Position numbers and translations under genes: made by a program. A DNA stretch of 64,000 nucleotides, taken from the NCBI GenBank assembly GCA_036704045.1, contig DATNQM010000039.1, positions 62,001 to 126,000 on the forward strand, given 5' to 3'. This document shows, piece after piece, positions 1-8,100 of the stretch. The stretch comes from Ancylothrix sp036704045. GTDB taxonomy: Bacteria > Cyanobacteriota > Cyanobacteriia > Cyanobacteriales > Oscillatoriaceae. Each line of letters opens with the position of its first letter. Positions within the stretch are counted from its first letter, which is position 1. The notes below the pieces were generated by a model. The model ran no database searches and was not told where the DNA came from. It was given only the letters and a program-made list of their open reading frames with translations.

Positions 1-591
1 GTGGGTCGTGATTTGCAGCGTCATTTTGGCATTAAACCTCAGTTTGGCTTGCTGATGCCGATTTTAATTGGGACTGATGGTGAGCAAAAAATGTCTAAGT
101 CTTTGGGTAATTATGTGGGTTTACAAGAAAATCCGCTGAGTATGTATTCCAAGCTGGAAAAAACACCGGATAAGTTGGTGGAACAATATTTTGAGCTATT
201 GACAAATTTACCTATTTGTGATTTACCAGAAAATCCGCGTGATCGGCAAAAACTTTTGGCGGTGGATGTGGTGAGTCAATATCACGGGAAGGATGCGGCT
301 GAAGAAGCCCAAAAAGCAGCCTTGACTCTCATTCAAGGGGATGCAAAACAAGCGGATGCGGTGCCAGAATTTTCGTTAGGGCCGGTGGAGTTTCCTGCAA
401 AGTTGTTTTATGTTTTAAATGTTAGTGGTTTATGTACTGGAAGTAGTGATGCTCGCCGGCAGATTCAAGGCGGTGCAGTTCGTCTGGATGGTGAGAAAGT
501 TGAGGATGTTAATTTGACTTTTGACAGTGCGGCTGATTTGCAAGGTAAAGTGTTACAAGTTGGTAAGAAAAAGTTTGTACGTTTAGTTTGA
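1..591 (+). CDS. tyrS: Tyrosyl-tRNA synthetase, C-terminal part (cut by window start)
   Basis: Charges tRNA-Tyr with tyrosine in the cytoplasm. The visible 196 residues begin inside the class I catalytic domain (GRDLQRHFG) and carry the signature EQKMSKSLGN, with KMSKS at about residues 30-34 of the fragment. The last ~65 residues look like an S4 RNA-binding domain (SSDARRQIQGGAVRLDG). TyrRS is usually about 400 residues, so roughly half lies upstream of the window. The GTG at position 1 is therefore not the real start. The gene is followed by a 126-bp gap holding a GC-rich dispersed repeat and then by pyrF on the same strand. Identification is secure. Confidence 0.96.
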   Translation: MGRDLQRHFGIKPQFGLLMPILIGTDGEQKMSKSLGNYVGLQENPLSMYSKLEKTPDKLVEQYFELLTNLPICDLPENPRDRQKLLAVDVVSQYHGKDAAEEAQKAALTLIQGDAKQADAVPEFSLGPVEFPAKLFYVLNVSGLCTGSSDARRQIQGGAVRLDGEKVEDVNLTFDSAADLQGKVLQVGKKKFVRLV

Positions 592-600
592 TTGATTTGG

Positions 601-660
601 ATGGCCGGGTTGAGGGCCGGTATTTTGGGGGCCGGCACGGGGGCACGGCCCCTACATTAC
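601..660. repeat. GC-rich dispersed intergenic repeat
   Basis: Between tyrS and pyrF the sequence is dense in GCCGG and holds a hairpin-forming core GGGGGCACGGCCCCTACA (about 636-653). A related form, GGGGCAGCGGGTTCTGCCCCTACA-like, lies after uppS near 8861-8886. Such short GC-rich palindromic inserts in an AT-rich intergenic setting look like dispersed small repeats. No function is seen. Confidence 0.5.
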
Positions 661-717
661 AAAGTTTGTTTCGAGTTTTTTGCCTGTTTCAATCACTAAT
701 ACCTAATTTCTTAAAAA

Positions 718-1437
718 ATGCTATCTCCTAATAATCGTATTATTGTTCCTCTTGATGTGCCTTCTGAAGCTGATGCTTTGGCGTTAGTTGATGCTTTGCC
801 AGAGGTGTGTTTTTGGAAGGTTGGTTTGGAGTTATTTGTTAGTTCTGGCCCTAGTATTTTATCTCAGTTAAAAGACCGGCAAAAGCAGATTTTTTTGGAT
901 TTGAAGCTTCACGATATCCCTAATACAATGGCCGGTGCTTGTCGGGCTGCGGGCCGGTATGGGGTTGACCTGCTCACCATTCACGCTACGGCCGGTAGAA
1001 AGGCTCTGGAGGCTTCTCAATTGGCGGCTGTGGAAGGGGCTACGTTGGGGGGGATGGAGCCGCCTAAATTGATTGCTATTACGCTTTTAACGAGTTTGAG
1101 TTCGCGGGATTTGGCGTTTGATTTGAAGGTGCCGGTGGAGTTGCCGGAGTTTGCTTTGCAGATGGCGCTTTTGGCGAAAGAGTCGGGTTTGCCTGGGGTG
1201 GTTTGTTCTCCCCAAGAAGTTGCGGGCATTAAGCAAGTTTGTGGGGATGATTTTTTGGTGGTGTGTCCGGGGGTGAGGCCGGTTTGGGCAGAGGCGGGCG
1301 ACCAGAGGAGGGCAATGACTCCAGGGGAGGCAATTCGGGCGGGGGCTGATTTTTTGGTGGTTGGCCGGCCTATTACTTCGGCTGCGGTGCCGGCGGATGC
1401 TTTTAAAAGAGTTTGCGATGAAATTGCAGGGGTTTAA
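718..1437 (+). CDS. pyrF: Orotidine 5'-phosphate decarboxylase
   Basis: Catalyses the last step of UMP synthesis, decarboxylation of OMP. At 239 residues it is normal for the family. The N-terminus IIVPLDVPS gives the first conserved Asp. The catalytic block FLDLKLHDIPNTM (near residue 60) carries the D-x-K-x-x-D array. C-terminal phosphate-binding motifs CPGVRP and GADFLVVGRPIT are present. The ATG at 718 gives a standard N-terminus. The 3' end overlaps the start of the next gene (1418), suggesting co-transcription. The coding sequence is rich in GCCGG motifs. Confidence 0.96.
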   Translation: MLSPNNRIIVPLDVPSEADALALVDALPEVCFWKVGLELFVSSGPSILSQLKDRQKQIFLDLKLHDIPNTMAGACRAAGRYGVDLLTIHATAGRKALEASQLAAVEGATLGGMEPPKLIAITLLTSLSSRDLAFDLKVPVELPEFALQMALLAKESGLPGVVCSPQEVAGIKQVCGDDFLVVCPGVRPVWAEAGDQRRAMTPGEAIRAGADFLVVGRPITSAAVPADAFKRVCDEIAGV

Positions 1438-2026
1438 GGTGGGGTTGGCTAGGTCAACGATATGGCCGGTGGGCTATGTCGTCCCTAGGTTTTTGTTGAT
1501 TGTTGTTTTTTGGTTGGTTTTTTTTGGGGGGCCGGTGAATGCGAAATTGGCACAAGAAAGGCGAGAAAATGCGCGAATTTGTCCGGGGGATTTGGAGGTT
1601 TTAGTTAAGCTTTTGGTGAGGGATTTACCGGGGTATGCTAATCGTGAGTTTCGTCGTTCCAAAATTGAGGTTGATAAGTCTAGGTCTAGTTATTTGGTGA
1701 TTGCTGGCCGGCCGGAGTTTGAAGCTTTACCTTTGGGTGTTGGTCGTTCTGAAAAGCCGGTTTCTGATGATGAACCAAGGCAGGTTTTTATTACTACTTT
1801 GGAGAGGGTTTATGTGAGGGGTGAGGTGGTGCAGTTACAGGGTTATCATTGGTTGTTTTTGACGGAAATTGAGGGGGGTTGGCGTCTGGTGATGATGTTT
1901 TCTCGGATGGGGGGTTATCCAACGATGGGGCCGGTTTCTCCGCCTCGTGATAGTAGTAACGGGGCTATTGCGGGGGCTGTTCGGGCTTGGTTACGGGATT
2001 GTCGGGCCGGTTCTGTTCGGGGGTGA
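1418..2026 (+). CDS. Hypothetical protein with one N-terminal membrane segment
   Basis: Unrecognised protein of 202 residues if started at the ATG at 1418, which overlaps the end of pyrF by 20 bp and has AAAAGAG a few bases upstream. A longer frame back to 1361 is open but would lie deeper in pyrF. Residues ~25-45 (PRFLLIVVFWLVFFGG) form a signal anchor or signal peptide ending near VNA. The rest is soluble, with no Cys cluster or catalytic motif that I recognise. Likely anchored in or exported across the inner membrane. Probably co-transcribed with pyrF. Function unknown. Confidence 0.7.
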   Translation: MKLQGFKVGLARSTIWPVGYVVPRFLLIVVFWLVFFGGPVNAKLAQERRENARICPGDLEVLVKLLVRDLPGYANREFRRSKIEVDKSRSSYLVIAGRPEFEALPLGVGRSEKPVSDDEPRQVFITTLERVYVRGEVVQLQGYHWLFLTEIEGGWRLVMMFSRMGGYPTMGPVSPPRDSSNGAIAGAVRAWLRDCRAGSVRG

Positions 2027-2037
2027 TGAAGTTTGGG

Positions 2038-2074
2038 CCGGCCTCTTTTAATCCTTTGGTAAATTTGAGGCCGG
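2038..2074. terminator. Inverted repeat between convergent genes
   Basis: CCGGCCTC (2038-2045) and GAGGCCGG (2067-2074) are perfect 8-bp arms with a 21-nt AT-rich loop. They lie in the 61-bp gap between the end of the plus-strand hypothetical gene and the end of the minus-strand Tat protein gene. There is no long T-run, so a bidirectional terminator is plausible but not certain. Confidence 0.4.
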
Positions 2075-2087
2075 TAAGGCGCTTATT

Positions 2088-4454
2088 TTACGCTATATTT
2101 TGAGCAACTTTTCTCAGCAATTGAGTAAACTTTTTCTTGTCAGAATCATCGATAAACTCATCAATTACCTCTTTCACTTTTGATAAGTCTTGTGTGTATT
2201 TATCGTCCAATAACTGCTGAACTAATTGCTTAGAAAAAAAATCTTTAAAGTCTGTTTCACGCCTTAAGATATCAACTAAATTTTTCATTTGAGACGGATC
2301 CTTTATATTCGTCTTACTAGATAAAATATCTACCGCTGATTTTAATTTTGCCAACTTGCCTTTATATTTCTCATTAGAGACCAGTTCCGATAAGTTTTCG
2401 TCGGTGCCAATTAAATCTACTAACTGCTTCATTTTAGGGGGATTAGTAGCATAGTTCGACTCAGATAAAATATCTATCACGTTTGTCAAATTAGACAAAT
2501 TCTTTTTCTGGGTTGCGTCAGATAGCAGCGAAGTTATGTTTGTTTCTGTGTTAACAAATCTCCCTAAATCTTGGTAATCCATGAAGTCATTTGTCCAGTG
2601 GAGGCGACTTTCAGTAAAAACGATTCCTCCTTTCAAGAACGCAATACTAGTGTCTATTAAAGCCACTACCTTTTCTTCTGGAGAAATATTTAGCCATCCA
2701 GACAAAGCATTTGAGAATTTATCTAGTGGAATACAAGGAGCCAGAAAAATATTATTTTCTGTGTATTCTTCCTTGTTCAAATTCTGGGAAATAAAAGCTG
2801 CGAAATCACCTTTAATTGTCTCTTCAGTATAGGTATAAGTTCGAGCTTCTAACTGGTGTAGGGAGGACTGATCGCGGGTTTTTCCAGCTTTAAGAAATGA
2901 CCAAATTGCAAATGCTGTACCCGATGCAACAAGCGACGCACCGCCGGTGATTATCCCCAATCCACCGAGAGCCGCAATAGTTGTGGTTAAAGCAGCAGCA
3001 CCAGATAATGTACCCGCCACTCCAAAAGCACTCGCAGCCGTCCAAGCAGCTAAAACAGATGCAGCACCGGCAATAGTTCCAGTCCCGATAGCAACTCCGA
3101 GATTCTTTTTGTCTTCGTTATCCATTTGAGAAACTAACGCCAAAGAGACGATTCCTGCGGCTCCTATCAATGCGGCTCCTCCGGTTGCTACGGCTAAACC
3201 TCCCAGCATTCCTAAACCACCAGAAGCTACAGAACCACCGCCTAAAAAAGCTAAAGTTGCGTTAGTTGCAGCCCCTCCCGATAAACTGCTAATGGTCACT
3301 CCTGTTGCAGTTTCTGCTCCCACAGCGGTCAGGATTTTAGTAAGATTAGGAACAAGTGATGCGCCTTTTTTTGTTACATCCGTGACTTGATCTTCAACAT
3401 TTTGAAAAGAGTTTTTAAGTGCAATTAGTGTTTCAGTAAAATTGCCTTTTTTTTCTAAAATCTTTTCCTGCCTTGCAATGAAGTAAACTGTCTTAGCATT
3501 TTGGGGAATTTTTGCCTTTTCAATGAAAGAGTCTAGGGACTTTAAATTTGTTTCATCCTCTACTTTTTTGCCATCTCGAACTTGCGTATAAATTGACAGA
3601 TAGTTTTGTCTTTCTTCATCTGTCAGTTGTTGGTTTTCTGTAATTTCTTTAACTAGAATAAAGTCAACGGTTAAGCCTCGTGATGTAGCACTGGCTAAAG
3701 AGTAACTATTTTTGATTTCTAAAGGTAGTGCAGAATTAGTTACAATCGAATCAATATCGGTGAGTGCCTTAAAGTCTGGAACCGGCTCACCTGCTCGGAC
3801 ATAAGCAAAAGTTCCTCGAATTTGTTTCTTCTCTGTCTCACTGAGTTGAGATTTGCCTAATGCTGTTTCCAGGGTTTGCTCAATTGCGAGTAAACGCGAG
3901 TTAGTGCTGGCTAGTTGGTAACGCTGTTTAATGTCTGGATCTAGTTTTGAGGAAGATATTACATAATCGAGTAAATCTAAGGCAATCAAATCATCAATAT
4001 CCTCAGCTTCTTCTACTTGCTCATAAGCTTGTTTGCTTTTATTTTTAGTAGAGTTTTTAATAAATTGTGTGGAGTCAATTTCTTGATAAATTTTTTCACC
4101 GAGGCGGATGTTTCGATCATATAGTGTATGAATAACTACCCGAATATCTTGAGCGTTTTCGCCTTGCTTGGCGATAGTAATCTCTTGGTTATCTTGAGTT
4201 TTAGAGGGAATTTTTACCGTACAAATATCTCCTGAACGCAAGAGAAATGTTTCATTTGCTCCCTTTTTGGCTGTTGTGTAGGGAGTATATATATGATAAG
4301 TCTCTAATGTGTCGGTTTTGTTTGGTAATTTGCCGATATCCGCCTGGGCACTCGCTGGATAAAGTAGGTCTTTTGTTAGCAAGCTGAAAGTTCCTAAAGC
4401 AACAAAACTCAGAAAATGACGGCGGTTTATAGCAGAAATACTTTGTTTAGCCAT
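2088..4454 (-). CDS. Tat-exported 788-residue protein with Gly/Ala-rich hydrophobic core
   Basis: I do not recognise a named family. The N-terminus has a twin-arginine-type signal (INRRHFLSFVALGTFSLL, residues ~10-27) ending near ASAQA, so export through Tat is likely. Residues ~40-360 are hydrophilic and mostly helical. Residues ~365-525 are an unusually long Gly/Ala/Ser-rich stretch (e.g. ATNATLAFLGGGSVASGG, then a second related block) broken by one short charged linker, which looks able to insert into membranes. Residues ~635-785 contain degenerate helical repeats around VIDIL/LVDLI/AVDIL/LVDIL cores. It stands alone on the minus strand. The sequence shows an exported, possibly membrane-active protein; the role is not known. 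Confidence 0.75.
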   Translation of the reverse strand: MAKQSISAINRRHFLSFVALGTFSLLTKDLLYPASAQADIGKLPNKTDTLETYHIYTPYTTAKKGANETFLLRSGDICTVKIPSKTQDNQEITIAKQGENAQDIRVVIHTLYDRNIRLGEKIYQEIDSTQFIKNSTKNKSKQAYEQVEEAEDIDDLIALDLLDYVISSSKLDPDIKQRYQLASTNSRLLAIEQTLETALGKSQLSETEKKQIRGTFAYVRAGEPVPDFKALTDIDSIVTNSALPLEIKNSYSLASATSRGLTVDFILVKEITENQQLTDEERQNYLSIYTQVRDGKKVEDETNLKSLDSFIEKAKIPQNAKTVYFIARQEKILEKKGNFTETLIALKNSFQNVEDQVTDVTKKGASLVPNLTKILTAVGAETATGVTISSLSGGAATNATLAFLGGGSVASGGLGMLGGLAVATGGAALIGAAGIVSLALVSQMDNEDKKNLGVAIGTGTIAGAASVLAAWTAASAFGVAGTLSGAAALTTTIAALGGLGIITGGASLVASGTAFAIWSFLKAGKTRDQSSLHQLEARTYTYTEETIKGDFAAFISQNLNKEEYTENNIFLAPCIPLDKFSNALSGWLNISPEEKVVALIDTSIAFLKGGIVFTESRLHWTNDFMDYQDLGRFVNTETNITSLLSDATQKKNLSNLTNVIDILSESNYATNPPKMKQLVDLIGTDENLSELVSNEKYKGKLAKLKSAVDILSSKTNIKDPSQMKNLVDILRRETDFKDFFSKQLVQQLLDDKYTQDLSKVKEVIDEFIDDSDKKKFTQLLRKVAQNIA

Positions 4455-4872
4455 GAGTAAGCGGTGAATTTGTAGAGAGTGAAAAAATTGTCGTGAGCGT
4501 TTGAGGCTGATTACTAAAATAATATAAAGGCTCTACCTTTGTGCAATCAACAGTATAAATACTTAAAAATCGACCATCTAACCACTAGACTAGAGATTTT
4601 ATATAAAAATATAACAAAACAGCATTTATAGGCTATTGCGGATGCTTTCCGGGCCGCTTATGTTCGGGGATAATTAGGTTTCGGTGTTATCTGAAAGATA
4701 GGTTTAAAAAAGGAGTGTTGTTGATAGATATATTGCTTAATTTTTGATTGTATTTAGGAATTTTTAAGCTTTTTATTAATTGATAAACATTGACTTAAAT
4801 AAAGCCAAGCCAAACTTACAAGAATAGGTAAAAAACTTAAAAAATACCTATTTTTATGGCTGAAATTTTCCA
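4455..4872. other. 418-bp AT-rich intergenic region
   Basis: Upstream of the Tat-signal gene and downstream of rimI, both on the minus strand. No convincing gene. It should hold the promoter of the Tat-protein gene. On the minus strand, around 4576-4590, a short stretch (GTCTAGTGGTTAG) resembles the D-arm of a tRNA, but no acceptor stem, anticodon arm or T-arm follows. Confidence 0.5.
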
Positions 4873-5469
4873 TTAAAATTCCAAAATCCACCCTTTTTTA
4901 CCTAACCTTTCCTTAACTTCTTGTTGCCATCCTCGTAAAATTTCTGGAAACTCCCGATGATGCAACCCACCCCGCCATAAAATTAACCCATCCTCACCAT
5001 TATCCTGATAATATCCCTTGCGACATCCCGCTTTTTTAAACCCATATTTTTCATATAAAGAAATCGCAGCTACATTAGAAACTCTAACTTCCAGCGTCGC
5101 CCTCTCCAACTTCCGCCCCAACGCAGATGTCATCAAACCCACCAGCATCGCTTGCCCTAACCCACAATTGCGATACTCTGGGTCAATACCCAAAATCGTA
5201 ATATGGGCTTCTTCCAAAATTGCCCACAGACAACCAATCCCAATCAGACGGGCGGGCGGGGAAGAGGCAGGCAAGATGCCCGCCCCACTCGCCCCAACTT
5301 CAACCGGCAATAAAAATAAACCTAGTAAGTCGCTACAGTCACTATCCAACTCTCGTTTGTAGCCGTCGAGTGTCCATAAACCGCCAAAACACAGGCGATC
5401 AAGTTCGATAATAGCCGGCAAATTTTCTGGGGTGAGGGGTTTTAGTTCTATCAAGGAAATAGCAGCCAA
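4873..5469 (-). CDS. rimI: Ribosomal-protein-alanine N-acetyltransferase (GNAT)
   Basis: GNAT-fold enzyme of the RimI type, which acetylates the N-terminal alanine of ribosomal protein S18. Seen: start PLTPENLPAIIELDRLCFGG, core WAILEEAHITILGIDPEYR, the acetyl-CoA loop RNCGLGQAMLVGLM (Q/RxxGxG/A type), and ATLEVRVSNVAAISLYEKYGF near residue 130. At 198 residues it is longer than usual (~150-180). About 16 residues (GASGAGILPASSPPAR, ~residues 57-73) are encoded by a GC-rich dispersed repeat inserted in frame, and there is a C-terminal extension. It is divergent from lysA across a 65-bp gap. Substrate is inferred from family only. Confidence 0.88.
   Translation of the reverse strand: MAAISLIELKPLTPENLPAIIELDRLCFGGLWTLDGYKRELDSDCSDLLGLFLLPVEVGASGAGILPASSPPARLIGIGCLWAILEEAHITILGIDPEYRNCGLGQAMLVGLMTSALGRKLERATLEVRVSNVAAISLYEKYGFKKAGCRKGYYQDNGEDGLILWRGGLHHREFPEILRGWQQEVKERLGKKGWILEF
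5248..5294. repeat. GC-rich palindromic repeat inserted inside rimI
   Basis: A segment with GGGCGGGC on one side and GCCCGCCC on the other, containing GGCAGGCAAGATGCCCGCCC, sits in frame in rimI and encodes GAGILPASSPPAR. Its composition differs sharply from the flanking coding sequence. It looks like a mobile small repeat that has been tolerated in a surface loop of the GNAT fold. Confidence 0.65.
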
Positions 5470-5534
5470 TTGTACACTAAAGAATAAGATGCTTTTTGAG
5501 CATCAGTTTACCGAATAAAAATTATCTCTTAACC

Positions 5535-6941
5535 ATGTCATCCACAACCATTGCCAACCCTCAAAATTCTGGGTGTCAGTATTTACCTGCAACGAATGAC
5601 GGGGCAGAACGCTCTCCTAATCAATATCTTTTACCCCTCACGGCTAAGGTGAACCACAAAGAACACCTCGAAATCGGAGGTTGTGATGTGGCGGATCTCG
5701 TGGCTCGTTTTGGTTCTCCGCTTTATATTTTAGATGAAGACTCGGTACGCGCGGCTGCTAGTCAATATCGTGAAGCTTTTAAACGCTATTGGGCGGGTGA
5801 TTCGCTGGTGTTGTATGCTTCAAAGGCTTGGAGTTGTTTGGCGGTTTGTGCCATTGCCGGTTCTGAAGGTTTAGGCATTGATGTAGTGTCTGGTGGCGAA
5901 CTCTACACAGCACTACAAGCCGGTGTGCCTGGTGATAAGCTTTATTTTCACGGCAATAATAAATCCCTAGAAGAGTTGCGGTTTGCTGTCGATAGCGGCT
6001 GCACGATTATGGTTGATAATTGGCTGGAAATGTCTACTGTTGTGGATATTTCTAAGGCAAAATCAGAGCCGGTTCGCATCATGTTGCGCTTTACGCCGGG
6101 GATTGAGTGCCATACTCACGAGTATATTCGCACCGGCCACCTCGATAGCAAGTTTGGTTTCGATCCTGATCAAGTTGAGCAGGTTTTTGATTATCTCCGT
6201 CAGCAGTCTAACGTTGATTGTGTTGGTTTACACGCCCATATTGGCTCACAGATTTTTGAGTTGGAACCTCACCGCGATTTGGCCGGTGTTTTGGTAGGTT
6301 GGTATAAACTGGCTTTGTCCTATGGGTTGCCGGTGGAACAGTTAAACGTCGGTGGTGGTTTGGGTATTCGCTACACCGAGTCTGATGATCCACCGAGTAT
6401 TGATGCTTGGGTAAAAGTGATCTGTGAGGCGATGACTGAAGCTTGTAAGGCTCAGGATGTGCCTTTGCCGAGATTGTTGAGTGAGCCTGGCCGGTCTTTG
6501 ATTGGCTCTGCTTGCGTGACGGCTTACACCATAGGCTCTCAAAAAGTTATCCCAGAAATTCGCACTTATCTGGCTGTAGATGGTGGGATGTCGGATAATC
6601 CTCGTCCTATTACTTATCAATCAGTTTACCGGGCAGTGGTGGCAAATCGGATGAAAGATCCCCTTACTGAGACGGTGACGGTGGCTGGCAAACACTGCGA
6701 GTCTGGCGATATTTTGATTAAGAGTGCCAAATTGCCGGCTTCTCATCCGGGGGATATTTTGGTGGTAATGGCGACGGGTGCTTATAACTACAGTATGGCG
6801 TCGAATTATAATCGTTTACCCCGACCGGCTGCGGTCTTGGTGAAGAATGGTGAAGCTAATCTTATTTTGGAACGGGAAAATTATGTTGATTTGTTACGCC
6901 ATGACCGGCTACCTGCTCGGTTACAGAATTCTAACTTTTAA
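5535..6941 (+). CDS. lysA: Diaminopimelate decarboxylase
   Basis: PLP enzyme (fold III) that decarboxylates meso-diaminopimelate to lysine. Signature motifs: YASKAWSC (PLP lysine), GIDVVSGGEL, HGNNKS, GLHAHIGSQ, NVGGGLGIRY, SEPGRSLIG, CESGDIL and ATGAYNYSM at the C-terminus. The ATG at 5535 gives 468 residues. The frame is open back to a TTG at 5496, but the ATG matches the usual cyanobacterial N-terminus better. Ends 160 bp before cdaA, with a hairpin in the gap. Identification is secure. Confidence 0.95.
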   Translation: MSSTTIANPQNSGCQYLPATNDGAERSPNQYLLPLTAKVNHKEHLEIGGCDVADLVARFGSPLYILDEDSVRAAASQYREAFKRYWAGDSLVLYASKAWSCLAVCAIAGSEGLGIDVVSGGELYTALQAGVPGDKLYFHGNNKSLEELRFAVDSGCTIMVDNWLEMSTVVDISKAKSEPVRIMLRFTPGIECHTHEYIRTGHLDSKFGFDPDQVEQVFDYLRQQSNVDCVGLHAHIGSQIFELEPHRDLAGVLVGWYKLALSYGLPVEQLNVGGGLGIRYTESDDPPSIDAWVKVICEAMTEACKAQDVPLPRLLSEPGRSLIGSACVTAYTIGSQKVIPEIRTYLAVDGGMSDNPRPITYQSVYRAVVANRMKDPLTETVTVAGKHCESGDILIKSAKLPASHPGDILVVMATGAYNYSMASNYNRLPRPAAVLVKNGEANLILERENYVDLLRHDRLPARLQNSNF

Positions 6942-6960
6942 TAAGTAGGTTTTCTGTTAA

Positions 6961-6985
6961 GCCCACCATCGGCTTGCGGGTGGGC
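6961..6985 (+). terminator. Hairpin downstream of lysA
   Basis: GCCCACC (6961-6967) pairs with GGTGGGC (6979-6985) around an 11-nt loop, 20 bp after the lysA stop. There is no proper T-tail (ATAGCTTTCT follows), so it may be a weak or Rho-independent-like terminator or an mRNA-stabilising stem. A run CCCCAGTCCCCAGTCCCCA follows at ~7061-7079, a short tandem repeat. Confidence 0.45.
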
Positions 6986-7090
6986 ATAGCTTTCTACAAA
7001 GAGGCTATTTACAAGTTCTTGCAACTTCTAAGTAAAAGAAAATTTTACTATTTACTAATCCCCAGTCCCCAGTCCCCAATATAATCAAGC

Positions 7091-7097
7091 AAGAGGA
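7091..7097 (+). promoter_or_regulatory. Shine-Dalgarno that supports a TTG start for cdaA
   Basis: AAGAGGA lies 7 nt before the TTG at 7105. The first in-frame ATG (7156) has only a pyrimidine-rich stretch upstream. This favours initiation at TTG, giving 331 residues. Confidence 0.5.
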
Positions 7098-7104
7098 ACT
7101 CGCT

Positions 7105-8100
7105 TTGCTGAGTTCATTGTCTACAAAATTCAGCCCATCATTCCCCTCTTTTTCAATGAAATTGAGTCCCAATCATGATATTAGCTGGACTCAGACTTTA
7201 CTGCGTCACTTTACCGATATTTGGATGCAGTGGCTAAAAAGCCCTATTGATATTGGGTTGGTTCTGGCTTTGACTTATATGGTGCTTGTCATTATTGGTG
7301 AGCGTCGGACGCTGTGGATGGTTCGGGGATTAATTCTTCTGATGTTGGCTACGGCGATCTCAACTTCTTTGGAGTTAAAGCTTTTAAGTTTTGTGCTCGA
7401 AAAGTTGGTGGTTGGTTCGGCGGTGGCGATGGCTGTGATTTTGCAGTCGGAGTTTCGCCGTTTTTTGGAACAGTTAGGACGGGGAGATGTGGGGGTTCTT
7501 TTTCAACCGGCTCTCACTGCGATACCCAAGGCCGATACTGTGGTTGATGAGATTGTTGATGCTGTTAAGGAGTTGTCTCAAAATCGTACCGGTGCTTTAT
7601 TGATTTTGGAAACCGGTTTGCCCATTGACGAGCGCGATTTTTCTGTGCCTGGGGTACGATTAAATGCGGAAGTGTCTAAGGAATTGTTGCAAACTATTTT
7701 TCAAACTTCTACTTTGTTACATGATGGAGCAGTTTTGATTCGAGGTTCTAGGATTTTGGCGGCGGGGGTGATTCTGCCTTTGTCTGAACGAACGGCCTCT
7801 CGCCAGTTGGGAACTCGCCACCGTGCGGCGATGGGAATGACGGAAAAGGTCGAAAATTGTATTTGTGTTGTTGTATCTGAAGAAACAGGGTCTATTTCAC
7901 TTGCGGAAAGGGGTGGGTTAAATCGACCTCTCACGAGCAGTAAACTTAAGGAACTTCTGGAGGCTCGCTTTTCTCAATCTGTTGATCGCGAAGCTGTGGC
8001 CCCTAATTTACGCTTGTTGGGACGTTTTGGTTCCCGTGCTCTGGCACTTGTTTCTCGCTTTTTGCGTCTTCCTTCGTCGGCTTCTGGTGATAAAAAATGA
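7105..8100 (+). CDS. cdaA: Diadenylate cyclase (CdaA/DacA type)
   Basis: Makes c-di-AMP from two ATP at the membrane. Three hydrophobic helices lie at the N-terminus (IDIGLVLALTYMVLVIIG, LWMVRGLILLMLATAIS, VVGSAVAMAVILQ). The DisA_N catalytic domain follows with LLHDGAVLIRG (DGA motif, ~residue 205) and GTRHRAAMGMTE (RHR motif, ~residue 240). The start is uncertain: TTG at 7105 has a good ribosome-binding site, and ATG at 7156 is the alternative. Its last 4 bp (ATGA) overlap the start of uppS, so the two genes are translationally coupled. In cyanobacteria c-di-AMP is linked to osmotic and night-time control. Confidence 0.94.
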   Translation: MLSSLSTKFSPSFPSFSMKLSPNHDISWTQTLLRHFTDIWMQWLKSPIDIGLVLALTYMVLVIIGERRTLWMVRGLILLMLATAISTSLELKLLSFVLEKLVVGSAVAMAVILQSEFRRFLEQLGRGDVGVLFQPALTAIPKADTVVDEIVDAVKELSQNRTGALLILETGLPIDERDFSVPGVRLNAEVSKELLQTIFQTSTLLHDGAVLIRGSRILAAGVILPLSERTASRQLGTRHRAAMGMTEKVENCICVVVSEETGSISLAERGGLNRPLTSSKLKELLEARFSQSVDREAVAPNLRLLGRFGSRALALVSRFLRLPSSASGDKK

